A stretch of 64,000 bases of DNA from Dyella sp. AtDHG13 (GTDB lineage Bacteria; Pseudomonadota; Gammaproteobacteria; Xanthomonadales; Rhodanobacteraceae). Below, in pieces: positions 46,187-57,071 of the stretch. Each line of letters starts with the position of its first letter. Positions within the stretch are counted from its first letter, which is position 1. Position numbers and translations under genes: made by a program. Under the pieces are notes generated by a model. It was not told the origin of the DNA. It saw only the letters and a list, made by a program, of their open reading frames with translations, and ran no database searches. The stretch spans positions 230,490-294,489 of the forward strand of contig NZ_QICJ01000006.1 of NCBI RefSeq assembly GCF_003201105.1, in the 5' to 3' direction.

Positions 46187-46794
46187 ACCGCTGGGGAACG
46201 CTGAACGTGGCCATCGCCGCACTGGCCCTGGTGCTGGGCGCCTGCGGTTCCGTGCCGCCGGTGCGCTACTACACGCTGGTGCCGGCCCCGGGCGGCGAGG
46301 TCTCGGCGCCAGCGGCACGATCGTTCCAGTTCGAACTGTTGCCGGTCACCGTGCCGGCTCAGGTCGATCAGCCGCAGATGGTGGTGCGGCAGGGCGGGCA
46401 GGGCGTGGCCGTGCTGCAGGGGCAGCGCTGGATCGCGCCGCTGGGCGACGAGGTGCGCGGGGCGCTGTCGGCCGATCTCGTCCGCGACTTCCGTGCCCAG
46501 GACATCACTGGCCTGCCCAGCGAAGGCCATGCCACCGTGCGCATCAAGCTCGATCTGCGCCGTTTCGATTCCGTGCCGGGCAGCTATGCCTTCATCGATG
46601 CCGCCTGGAGCGTGCGTCCGCTGAAGGGCGGCGAGCCGGTGGCGTGCGCCAGCCGCATCAGCGAAACCGTGGGCGAGGGCTACGACGCCCTGGTGCAAGG
46701 CCATCAGCAGGCGATCAACCGGCTCGCCGGCCAGATCGGCGCCGTGGCCGGTGCGCTGGCGGCGGGGCAGCCGGCCCGCTGCCCCGAAGGCTGA
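46183..46794 (+). CDS. pqiC: PqiC/YmbA outer-membrane lipoprotein
   Basis: 203 residues. Lipobox LVLGACGS after a short signal; the ABC-type transport auxiliary lipoprotein domain follows (PPVRYYTLVP, FELLPVTVPAQVDQPQMVVRQ, RWIAPLGDEVRGALSADL). It anchors the PqiB needle at the outer membrane. Last gene of the pqi operon. Confidence 0.9.
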   Translation: MNRWGTLNVAIAALALVLGACGSVPPVRYYTLVPAPGGEVSAPAARSFQFELLPVTVPAQVDQPQMVVRQGGQGVAVLQGQRWIAPLGDEVRGALSADLVRDFRAQDITGLPSEGHATVRIKLDLRRFDSVPGSYAFIDAAWSVRPLKGGEPVACASRISETVGEGYDALVQGHQQAINRLAGQIGAVAGALAAGQPARCPEG

Positions 46795-46806
46795 GGCGCC
46801 AGCCGT

Positions 46807-46830
46807 GCGGGAGCGCGATGGCGCTCCCGC
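46807..46830. terminator. Hairpin after pqiC
   Basis: Perfect 10-bp stem GCGGGAGCGC / GCGCTCCCGC with a GATG loop, 12 bases after the pqiC stop. Without a T-run it may be a weak or factor-assisted terminator. Confidence 0.45.
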
Positions 46831-46914
46831 GGAAGGCCGCGTTCCGGCGCGGTTTTGCCACCGTTTGGCGCTGAACGGACCCCAATTCTGCTAGTCTGCC
46901 CCGTTCACAGCTGA

Positions 46915-49722
<2,808 letters not shown>

Positions 49723-49727
49723 AATCC

Positions 49728-50294
49728 ATGAGCCGTGTGTTCAAAGCTTCGCTGCTGTTGATGTCCACTCTTACGTTGGCGGCGTGCGGATTCCATCTGC
49801 GCCAGAACGTGGCCTTGCCGCCGGCCATGCAGCACGTGCACGTGGTGACCGGCAATCTCAACCTGCAGCGCGGCCTCGAGCGTTCGCTGGTGGCGTCGGG
49901 CATCAACGTGGAAGACCACAAGGCGCCCGACATCGCCGAACTCAATATTCCGGTGGCGCAGTTCACCACGGATACGCTAACGATCAACGGTGCCGCGCGC
50001 GTCACGGAATACACCGTGCGCTACCAGGTGCAGTTCGAGGTGCATGACGGCACGGGCCAGCCGCTGATTCCGCGGCAGCGCATCGACCTGCAGCGCGACT
50101 TCAGCTACGACCCGACCAATACCATCGGTACGGCGGCGCAGGTGGATGCCATCCAGAGCAGCCTCAACGACGACATGATCACCGCCATCCTGCTGCGACT
50201 GCAGGCGGCCGGCCGCCACCCCGGCCAGACCGCCGCGGCGGCTGCGGCGCAGGAAGCGCAGCCCGCGCCGGCGTCCTCCAGCAGCACGCACTGA
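49728..50294 (+). CDS. lptE: LPS-assembly lipoprotein LptE
   Basis: 188 residues. Lipobox TLAACGFHLRQN, the LptE hallmark of Cys followed by GFHLR. The body has INGAARVTEYTVRYQVQFEV and a C-terminal Ala/Ser tail. It plugs the LptD barrel in LPS export. ATG 49728 has AGGA at 49716-49719; ATG 49719 overlapping the leuS stop lacks a ribosome site. Confidence 0.93.
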   Translation: MSRVFKASLLLMSTLTLAACGFHLRQNVALPPAMQHVHVVTGNLNLQRGLERSLVASGINVEDHKAPDIAELNIPVAQFTTDTLTINGAARVTEYTVRYQVQFEVHDGTGQPLIPRQRIDLQRDFSYDPTNTIGTAAQVDAIQSSLNDDMITAILLRLQAAGRHPGQTAAAAAAQEAQPAPASSSSTH

Positions 50295-50309
50295 GCAGCT
50301 CGCCCGACC

Positions 50310-51320
50310 ATGCCGCTCAATGCCGCGCAATGGCAGAAGTCGCTGACGGCCGATCGCCTGCTGCCGGCGTACCTCCTCGCAGGTGAGGAGCTGCTGGTGC
50401 TCGAGGCGGCAGATGCGCTGCGTGCCCAGGCCCGCAAGCTGGGCTACGCCGAGCGCGAGGTGCTGGACGTGGGCCATCATTTCGACTGGGACGAGCTGGC
50501 GCGTTCCGCGGCGGGCATGTCGCTGTTCGCCACGCGCCGCCTGCTGGATCTGCGCCTGCCCACCGGACGTCCCGGCACGGAAGGCGCCAAGGCCATCAAC
50601 GAGTTCTGCGCCAATCCGCCGCCGGACGTGACCCTGCTGATCACCGCGACCGAGTGGAGCAGCAAGCACGAAGGCGCCTGGACCAAGAACCTCGACGCGG
50701 CCGGTGCGCTGGTGGTGTTCAACGCGCCGCGACCGAACGAGTGGGGCTCCTGGATCGGCGCGCGGCTCGCCTCGCGCGGCCTATCGGCCACGCCGGATGC
50801 GGCCATGCTGCTGGCCGAGCGTGTCGAGGGCAACCTGCTGGCCGCCGCGCAGGAAATCGACAAGCTGGTCGTGCTGCACGGCCAGGGCAAGATCGACGCG
50901 CAGGAGATGGAAAACCTCGTCGCCGACAGCGCCCGCTACGACGCCTTCAAGCTCACCGACGCGGCTTTCGCGGGCGAGGGGGGGCGTGCACTGCGCATCC
51001 TCGCCGGCCTGCATGCGGAGGGCGAGGAACTGATCGGCCTGATGGGTTGGCTGGTGAACCAGTTGCAGCTTGCGCTGCGCCTCGCCAATGCACGCGACTT
51101 CGCCGCGCAGGCGCGCGCGGAGCGCCTGTGGCCTGCGCGCGAGCAGCTGTTCCGCAAGGCATTGCGCCGTGCGCCGCGCGAGCATTGGCTGCAGTGCCTG
51201 GCACGCGCCGCGCGCATCGACCGCATGGCGAAGGGACGCGAGCAGGGCGATGCCTGGCTGGAGGCCGAGCGCCTGATTGCCGCCATCGCCGAACCGCGGG
51301 CGGCCGGCGCGCTGGCATGA
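50310..51320 (+). CDS. holA: DNA polymerase III subunit delta
   Basis: 336 residues. Typical HolA opening AAQWQKSLTADRLLPAYLLAGEELLVLEAADALRAQA, written here as two adjoining blocks, then LFATRRLLDLRLPTGRPG, LLAERVEGNLLAAAQEIDKLVVLHG and ILAGLHAEGEELIGLMGWLVNQL in domain III. Loads the sliding clamp as part of the clamp-loader complex. Its stop overlaps nadD by ATGA. Confidence 0.94.
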   Translation: MPLNAAQWQKSLTADRLLPAYLLAGEELLVLEAADALRAQARKLGYAEREVLDVGHHFDWDELARSAAGMSLFATRRLLDLRLPTGRPGTEGAKAINEFCANPPPDVTLLITATEWSSKHEGAWTKNLDAAGALVVFNAPRPNEWGSWIGARLASRGLSATPDAAMLLAERVEGNLLAAAQEIDKLVVLHGQGKIDAQEMENLVADSARYDAFKLTDAAFAGEGGRALRILAGLHAEGEELIGLMGWLVNQLQLALRLANARDFAAQARAERLWPAREQLFRKALRRAPREHWLQCLARAARIDRMAKGREQGDAWLEAERLIAAIAEPRAAGALA

Positions 51321-51961
51321 AGCCACTCGCGCTTTTTGGCGGCACCTTCGATCCGGTGCACCTGGGGCACCTCAGCGTGGCCTGGGAGGCCTCCGAACTG
51401 CTCGATGCCGACGTGCGCCTGATGCCGGCGAACGTACCGCCGCACCGCAACGCACCCACCGCCACGCCCGCCCAGCGCGTGGCCATGCTGACGGCCGCGC
51501 TGCAGGGGCAGAACCGGTTGAGCCTGGACACACGTGAGCTGCGCCGCGAAGGTCCGTCCTACACCATCGATACCCTGCGCGAACTGCGCGACGAACTGGG
51601 CGAGCGCCCGCTGATCCTGCTGCTGGGCGCGGATGCCTTCGCGGGCCTGCCGAGCTGGCAGAGCTGGCGCGACCTGTTCGAGTATGCGCACATCGGCGTG
51701 CTCAGCCGTCCCGGCATCGATGCGGCGTGGTCAGTGGACCTTGCCGTGGAAATCCTTCCTCGCCGCACGGTGGATCCAAAGCTCTTGCACGAGCACCCAG
51801 CGGGCAAGGTCATCGAGTTGTCGGTAACGCCGCTGGAGATTTCGGCCACTCGCATCCGTGAACTGCTCGCCGAAGGCCGCGATCCGCGTTATCTGCTTCC
51901 CTGTGGGCTGTTCGATGATCCGTCGGTGCTTGCGCCTTACCGGACGAAGTTGGTGCTGTAG
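51317..51961 (+). CDS. nadD: Nicotinate-nucleotide adenylyltransferase
   Basis: 214 residues. Nucleotidyltransferase motif ALFGGTFDPVHLGHLSVA (H-x-G-H), MPANVPPHRN, LLLGADAFAGLPSWQSW and the C-terminal ISATRIRELLAEGRDPRYLLP with the ISxTxxR signature. Makes deamido-NAD. In most relatives rsfS and rlmH follow; here a repeat element and a convergent gene come next. Confidence 0.95.
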   Translation: MKPLALFGGTFDPVHLGHLSVAWEASELLDADVRLMPANVPPHRNAPTATPAQRVAMLTAALQGQNRLSLDTRELRREGPSYTIDTLRELRDELGERPLILLLGADAFAGLPSWQSWRDLFEYAHIGVLSRPGIDAAWSVDLAVEILPRRTVDPKLLHEHPAGKVIELSVTPLEISATRIRELLAEGRDPRYLLPCGLFDDPSVLAPYRTKLVL

Positions 51962-52012
51962 AAGCGCGCTTGCGCCTTGGCGCTTATTCACCATCTTGCA
52001 TGAGCGCTCATA

Positions 52013-52147
52013 TTCCTCACCGTCATTCCGGCGAAGGCCGGAGGCGCTTCATCAACAGCCGAATGGCTGGTCATCCAGTGCCTTTTTGCTTTTTCGCGGC
52101 ACGTAAAATCGCTGGATTCCGGCTTTCGCCGGAATGACGGTGAGGAA
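52013..52147. repeat. Palindromic repeat element, copy C
   Basis: Left arm from 52013 and right arm to 52147 pair for about 30 bases (outer TTCCTCACCGTCATTCCGGC with its complement). Arm sequence is close to copies A and B but has GCGAAGGCC in place of GCGCAGGCC, and the inner region differs, containing CATCAACAGCCGAATGG, which recurs in the fragment at 28566. Lies between convergent nadD and msrB. Confidence 0.88.
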
Positions 52148-52196
52148 ATGGATACTGCTCCGGGATTTTGAACGGCTTAGGAGTTGCAACGGCGAC

Positions 52197-52814
52197 CTAC
52201 GAAGTCCTCGCCACAAACCTCAGCGCCACCGAGTTCATGCAATAGCGCAATCCCGTCGGCGGCGGGCCGTCGTCAAACACATGGCCCAGATGGCTGTCGC
52301 AGCCGGCGCAGCTCACGGCGATGCGCTCCATGCCGAACGTGCTGTCGCGCGTTTCGATCACGTTCTGCTTGGCGATGGGCTGCCAGAAGCTGGGCCAGCC
52401 CGTACCCGAATCGAATTGCGTGGCGGCATCGAACAAGGCGGTGTCGCAGGCGGGGCAACGGTACAGGCCGGGCCCGGTCTTCTCGTGCGAGCCGCTGAAG
52501 GCGCGCTCCGTGCCCGCGCGGCGCATCACGTAGTACGCCTCGTCGCTGAGCCGCCCATGCCATTGCGCATCGTTGAGCACGAGCTTGCGTACATGGCACA
52601 CGCCGAGCTTGTGGCCATCGTCGGCGAAACAGACCAGCAGCACGTCCGCGCCCGCCGCCGCTGGCGTGGCGGCCATCGCCGCACCGCTCAGGGCTCCACG
52701 CTTCAGCAAGGCAGGCAGTGCAAAGCCTCCGATAGCCGCGACCGCTCCTCCGGTCAGTGCCGCGCACAGAAAACGGCGGCGCTCCAGTTTGACGATGTCC
52801 TGTGTGCGTGACAT
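52197..52814 (-). CDS. msrB: Tat-exported methionine-R-sulfoxide reductase MsrB
   Basis: 205 residues. Twin-arginine signal ERRRFLCAALTGGAVAA, so the enzyme is exported folded. MsrB domain: zinc Cys pairs in LYRCPACDTALFD and VSCAGCDSHLGHVFDDG, substrate loop SGTGWPSFWQPI and catalytic Cys in LRYCMNSVALRF. GGAGG at 52821-52825 is six bases before ATG 52814, which is preferred over ATG 52826. It sits directly downstream of the dipZ-like gene that can supply reducing power. Confidence 0.93.
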   Translation of the reverse strand: MSRTQDIVKLERRRFLCAALTGGAVAAIGGFALPALLKRGALSGAAMAATPAAAGADVLLVCFADDGHKLGVCHVRKLVLNDAQWHGRLSDEAYYVMRRAGTERAFSGSHEKTGPGLYRCPACDTALFDAATQFDSGTGWPSFWQPIAKQNVIETRDSTFGMERIAVSCAGCDSHLGHVFDDGPPPTGLRYCMNSVALRFVARTS

Positions 52815-52834
52815 GGCAACCTCCATGAGGTCGA

Positions 52835-54553
52835 TCAGCCAAAGGTGAAGGCGTAGGCCTGGACGCCGGGGTCGAGGAAGGTGATTTCAAAGGTGCGCTC
52901 GCCGGTGCTGCTGGCCTGGCGAATCAGTTGATAGAGGCGTTGCGAGGTCACCGCGCCGTTGCCGTCGGCGTCGATATCCATGCCGTGATCGATGCCCGGC
53001 GCCTTGCCATCGATGGTGACGCGGAAGCGCACCGGCTTGCCGTCATGGCCCGGGCCCAGTACCAGATGCAGGTCGCGCCCGCGGAACCGGTACACGATGC
53101 GGCCGTTGGCGTTGTCCAGCCGCGCGTTTTCATCGCGTACCGTCCAGCGTCCATCTAGGGCCCATTGGTTCAGCATCAGCGTGTCCGGCGCGTGATAAGT
53201 CCAGGCATCGTCGTGCGCGACCTTGCCGCCGGCGAAGTTCTCCGAGCGCGCATAGCCGACATAGGTTTCCGGCGAGCGCATGGCATCGCCCGAGCCGGCG
53301 GCCTCCGCGCCCTGGGCGCCCGGCTGCACGTAACCGCCCGGAAGGTTCTTCTGTCCGGCCTCGGTCAGCAACTGGCGGATCACGTCTTCGCTCTGCTCGT
53401 ACTCGCCTTCGCCAAAATGGTGATGGCGGATGCGCCCCTGCGTGTCGATGAAGTAATGCGCGGGCCAGTATTCGTTGCTGAAGCCCTTCCAGATGGCGTA
53501 GTCGTTGTCGAGCGCGACGGGGTAGTCCACGCCCAGATCCTTGATCGCCTTGCCGACGTTCCGCGGATCTTTTTCAAAGGCGAATTCCGGCGCGTGCACG
53601 CCGATCACCACCAGGCCGTGGTCCTTGTACTTGTCGGCCCAGCCGCGCACGTAAGGCAACGAGCGGATGCAGTTGATGCAGGAGTAGGTCCAGAAGTCGA
53701 CCAGCACCACCTTGCCACGCAACGACGTCGCCGACAGCGGCGGCGTGTTGAACCATTGCATGGCGCCGCCCAGCGAGGGCAGCTGGCCCTCGACCGGCAG
53801 CGGTTCGCCCTGTTTCACAGCCGGTTGCGGCGCCGGGGCAGGGCGTGCGGCGTCGATCAGCTTCTGCTCGATACCGCCGGTGCTGGCCAATGACACGCGA
53901 GTCAGCACGCCGGTATCCAGCCCCAGCGCAATCGCCGCCACGCCCGCGAGCACCAGCACGCCCAGCGCCTTGCGCACCCATTCGCCCGCGCCGAGCGAGC
54001 GCTTCATGATGGCAAAGACCTTGCCGCCGATGACCAGGGCCAGCGCCAGCGAGGTGGCCGCGCCCAGCGCATACGTGAGCAGGAGCAGGGATGTCTGCAC
54101 GCTCGCCCCGTTGAGCGCCGCACCGGTCAGCAGAAGGCCCAGGATGGGCCCGGCGCAGGGCGCCCACAGCAGGCCCGTGGCGACACCCAGGCCGGCCGCC
54201 GACCAGATCGAGTCGTCATCGCCCGAGCGCTGGGAAAGCCGGTTGCCCAGCGTCACGAACGGCCGGCTGATCCATTCGGCCAGCCGCGTCGACAGCAGGG
54301 TCAAGCCCAAGATGGCCAGTACCACCAGGGCCACGATACGGCCGTACTGGTTGGCCCGGATCGCCCAGCCCCCGCCCACGGCCGCCAGCGTGGCGACCAG
54401 CGCGAACGTCAGGGCCATGCCCACCAGCATGGGCAGGCCGTTGCGTGCGAAAGGGCGGTCCGCGCGGGCGAATACGAAAGGCAGCACGGGCAGGATGCAC
54501 GGGCTGAGGATGGTCAATACGCCGCCAAGGTAGGCAAGAAACAGGACGAGCAT
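52835..54553 (-). CDS. DipZ-type thiol:disulfide protein (CcdA + TlpA-like)
   Basis: 572 residues. Part 1 (1-230) is a CcdA-like membrane domain: LTILSPCILPVLPFVF and GLLWAPCAGPILGLLL carry its two redox Cys. Part 2 (about 265-410) is a periplasmic thioredoxin-fold domain with VDFWTYSCINCIRSLPYV (CxxC as CINC). Part 3 (about 430-572) is the beta-rich DipZ C-terminal domain (FRGRDLHLVLGPGHDGKPVRF). Carries electrons from cytoplasmic thioredoxin to periplasmic targets; with msrB 20 bases downstream, methionine-sulfoxide repair is the obvious target. Confidence 0.92.
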   Translation of the reverse strand: MLVLFLAYLGGVLTILSPCILPVLPFVFARADRPFARNGLPMLVGMALTFALVATLAAVGGGWAIRANQYGRIVALVVLAILGLTLLSTRLAEWISRPFVTLGNRLSQRSGDDDSIWSAAGLGVATGLLWAPCAGPILGLLLTGAALNGASVQTSLLLLTYALGAATSLALALVIGGKVFAIMKRSLGAGEWVRKALGVLVLAGVAAIALGLDTGVLTRVSLASTGGIEQKLIDAARPAPAPQPAVKQGEPLPVEGQLPSLGGAMQWFNTPPLSATSLRGKVVLVDFWTYSCINCIRSLPYVRGWADKYKDHGLVVIGVHAPEFAFEKDPRNVGKAIKDLGVDYPVALDNDYAIWKGFSNEYWPAHYFIDTQGRIRHHHFGEGEYEQSEDVIRQLLTEAGQKNLPGGYVQPGAQGAEAAGSGDAMRSPETYVGYARSENFAGGKVAHDDAWTYHAPDTLMLNQWALDGRWTVRDENARLDNANGRIVYRFRGRDLHLVLGPGHDGKPVRFRVTIDGKAPGIDHGMDIDADGNGAVTSQRLYQLIRQASSTGERTFEITFLDPGVQAYAFTFG

Positions 54554-54664
54554 GTGGGCGAATAGTCCGCTGTGGTGTTCAGCGGATTATTCGCCTGGAA
54601 GGCCGTTCCGGTTACGTCCCTGTCACGCGCCTTTCAGGCGGGCGCCTTGTTCTTTCCGCCTGGG

Positions 54665-55861
54665 TCAGAGGGTCAGCGTCTTGCGGGTTCCCTGCCGCTC
54701 GATCACCAGCTTGAGCCGGCCTGCCGGGGTGTTGCTGACCTGCTGGCGGAGCGCCTGGATCTCTTCCGGCCTGGCGCGCTGCTTGTTGACCTCGAGCAGG
54801 ACATCGCCATTCTCCAGTCCGTAACCGCGGATCCTCGCCGGGTTGTTGTAGGCGACTTCGAGGCGCCCATGGATGAATGCGATGCCGACGGATCGAACCG
54901 CCTTCGGTTCATCACGGGAAAGGTTGGCGGCGGTATAGCAAAACACCATCAGGTTGGGTGACAGCGCATAGCGATCAAGGCGGGAAAGGAAATTCATGCC
55001 CATGTTGTTCGTCCCCGTGAGCGACGTGGCCGCCGTCATCGCACCAAGCCGCGTCCCGTTCAGCGTAAGGCCGCTGATGCGATACAGGGCGCTTTCGGAG
55101 ACGCCGTCTATTTCGGATGATGGCCCCGGAGGAAGGGCCTCGGCCGGCGAATGGCCGTCACGGAGCGCCGCCAGCAACTCGGGCGACGCATACAGGTCCA
55201 TCGATCCGGTGTCGATCTGCATGAGAGCCCACTGCCCCTCAGGCAGATCCACCGCAATTTCGGGACCATTGCCGAAAGACGAGTTGTAGGGCATGCATGT
55301 GTCGTAGCTGGCGAGCGACGGGCTACCGTCCCGTATCGTCAACGTGCCTGCCTTGTTGTCCACCTGCCAGTTCAACTGGCGTATGACCTCGGCGCCGAGG
55401 ATGCCGTCGATCCGCTGCCCGAGAGCCTGTGTCACGTGGGTCAGATCGAGCCCATGCCAAGGCATGGCGTCGTGAACATCGCGATGGCCGATGCGCATGG
55501 GGAGCGAGCGCCAGAACGTCACGTCGTTCTTGCTCATGACGCCGCTGGCGGTGTCGATCGTGTCGCTTTCCAGAAGGAACGATGGCACGTCGTTGTCCGC
55601 CGCTTTTTCGGTGAGCGTGGCCGCGATCTGATTGTCCAGGACCGTGAAGGCGGCGCCGGTGTCCACCAGGAAGGTATAGCTCTTCCCGGCAATGACGACG
55701 GGAATGGTCAACGCATACTTGTTGACGGGCGTGGTCAGCACCACGCCTTCCGCCTCGGCGTTGGGCGTGGGTGCGGCTGGCTGGCTCGACGGGGAATGGC
55801 ACCCCAGCATCAACGCGGCGACGGCGACAGGCAGCAGCCTGGAAGTGAATGCCTTGAACAT
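54665..55861 (-). CDS. Two-lobed retropepsin-like aspartyl protease with PDZ domain, lipoprotein
   Basis: 398 residues. Lipobox LMLGCHS. Two Asp-Thr-Gly motifs in one chain: D67 in SYTFLVDTGAAFTVLD with a matching IDGILGAEVI, and D217 in LMQIDTGSMDLYASPEL with a matching NNMGMNFLSRL. This suggests a bilobed aspartic protease made from two retropepsin-like lobes. Residues about 320-398 form a PDZ-like domain (YNNPARIRGYGLENGDVLLEVNKQ). Substrate unknown; envelope location. Confidence 0.82.
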   Translation of the reverse strand: MFKAFTSRLLPVAVAALMLGCHSPSSQPAAPTPNAEAEGVVLTTPVNKYALTIPVVIAGKSYTFLVDTGAAFTVLDNQIAATLTEKAADNDVPSFLLESDTIDTASGVMSKNDVTFWRSLPMRIGHRDVHDAMPWHGLDLTHVTQALGQRIDGILGAEVIRQLNWQVDNKAGTLTIRDGSPSLASYDTCMPYNSSFGNGPEIAVDLPEGQWALMQIDTGSMDLYASPELLAALRDGHSPAEALPPGPSSEIDGVSESALYRISGLTLNGTRLGAMTAATSLTGTNNMGMNFLSRLDRYALSPNLMVFCYTAANLSRDEPKAVRSVGIAFIHGRLEVAYNNPARIRGYGLENGDVLLEVNKQRARPEEIQALRQQVSNTPAGRLKLVIERQGTRKTLTL

Positions 55862-56169
55862 CGGGGCCTAGCTTCGCGCAAAGCGGGAATCTTAGGTTCG
55901 GTCTTTCAGGGCACATACCGGATGTATCTGAAAGGCGCGGGAGCGGAAACCGCGCGATTCCCTTCATTCCTTCCTTCAAATCTCCGTTCATTCCGATAGC
56001 GGACGCCGCTTTCTTGCGGGCTCAATACGCGTGGCAGGTATTCATGGGGCGCCGGTGTTGGAGCTGGCATCGACGCCCTACACGCGGCTGCCGCGTGCAA
56101 CGTGCATCGGAAGGTTTCGGTAGCGCCTTGGGGGTATCTGCTTGCCCCAGTCCTTAAAGGAATAAAACC
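55862..56169. other. Divergent gap between protease and barrel genes
   Basis: About 310 bases without a gene. It must hold promoters for both flanking genes. AAAGGAAT at 56156-56163 is the ribosome site for the barrel gene. No operator-like palindrome or riboswitch fold was recognised. Confidence 0.6.
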
Positions 56170-56802
56170 ATGAAGAAACTCATTCCCCTCGTCGCGCTGT
56201 CCGCGGCCCTTCTGTCGCCCCTGACCGCCGCTCTGGCGGACCAGAATGATGGCGGCTTTTTCGTGCGCGGTAATGCCGGCCAGTCCGACTATCGCGTCAG
56301 CAACCAGTACTTCTCCAGCAACACCGGCTTCGGCTGGGATCTGGGCTTGGGCTATCGTTGGGCAACCCCGTCCGGCAACTGGGGTATCGATGCAGGCTAC
56401 GTCGACCTCGGCAAGGCCAAGTTGAACAACAGCTACGTGGACTACGAGTCGGGCTACGGCATTGCCACCTCCGGCAAGGCGGCCACCCACGGCTGGACCC
56501 TCGGCGCGAACTACCTGTACCAGTTCGAAAACAACTGGAACATCCAGGCTCGTACCGGTCTGGCGTTCACCAAGTCGCGCGCCACGATCACGCTCAGCGA
56601 TACGCTGGGCAACTCCACTGATCCCGTGCGCGGCAGCGACAACAGCACCTCGTGGTACGGTGGCGTGGGCGTGGGCTATGACTTCAATCGCAATTTCGGC
56701 GTGAGCCTCAATTACGACTACTACGGCCTCAGCCTGGGCAGCAAGTTCAAGGGCGACGGCAGCGCCAGCGTGATTTCGCTGGGCGCGGAATACCGCTTCT
56801 AA
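56170..56802 (+). CDS. Outer-membrane beta-barrel protein (OmpA/OprF-barrel-like)
   Basis: 210 residues. Signal MKKLIPLVALSAALLSPLTAALA; then eight predicted strands, e.g. GFFVRGNAGQSDYRV, GFGWDLGLGYRW, WGIDAGYVDLGKAK, WTLGANYLYQF, WYGGVGVGYDFN and a final SVISLGAEYRF ending in Phe, the BAM recognition signal. No periplasmic OmpA domain. Probably a small surface barrel of the Ax21/OmpW-like kind. Confidence 0.85.
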   Translation: MKKLIPLVALSAALLSPLTAALADQNDGGFFVRGNAGQSDYRVSNQYFSSNTGFGWDLGLGYRWATPSGNWGIDAGYVDLGKAKLNNSYVDYESGYGIATSGKAATHGWTLGANYLYQFENNWNIQARTGLAFTKSRATITLSDTLGNSTDPVRGSDNSTSWYGGVGVGYDFNRNFGVSLNYDYYGLSLGSKFKGDGSASVISLGAEYRF

Positions 56803-56859
56803 CCTTGCATTGGGTGGAATGGAGCGAGCCGGTGTTCTGCTCGCCCACTCCTTCCCAAC

Positions 56860-56895
56860 AAAAAAGGGCCGGGTATGTACCCGGCCCTTTTTTTG
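56860..56895 (+). terminator. Intrinsic terminator after the barrel gene
   Basis: Perfect 13-bp stem AAAGGGCCGGGTA / TACCCGGCCCTTT with a two-base centre, followed by seven T in all (56888-56894). It is the last recognisable chromosomal feature before the integrase. Confidence 0.93.
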
Positions 56896-57071
56896 TTTCA
56901 CGATGACTCCAGCCCGGTAGTTCGCTGGACTGCGCCGTAGCTAGATACAGCAGGTTTATCAATAACTTACGCGCGTCCATCATATGCCGGTGCTTTCTGA
57001 AACTTGACCCGGTTTTCCCTCGCGCCGCTCCTATCTGGCTCCTGGAATCCGGGTTGTTCCGAGGAGTCATC

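Noticed and set aside
56900..57000. Possible tRNA 3' end or attachment site next to the integrase
   Set aside because: The stretch around 56911-56935 has a loosely T-loop-like GTTCG, but no acceptor, D or anticodon stem could be built, and the right end of the element is outside the window, so no direct repeat can be tested.
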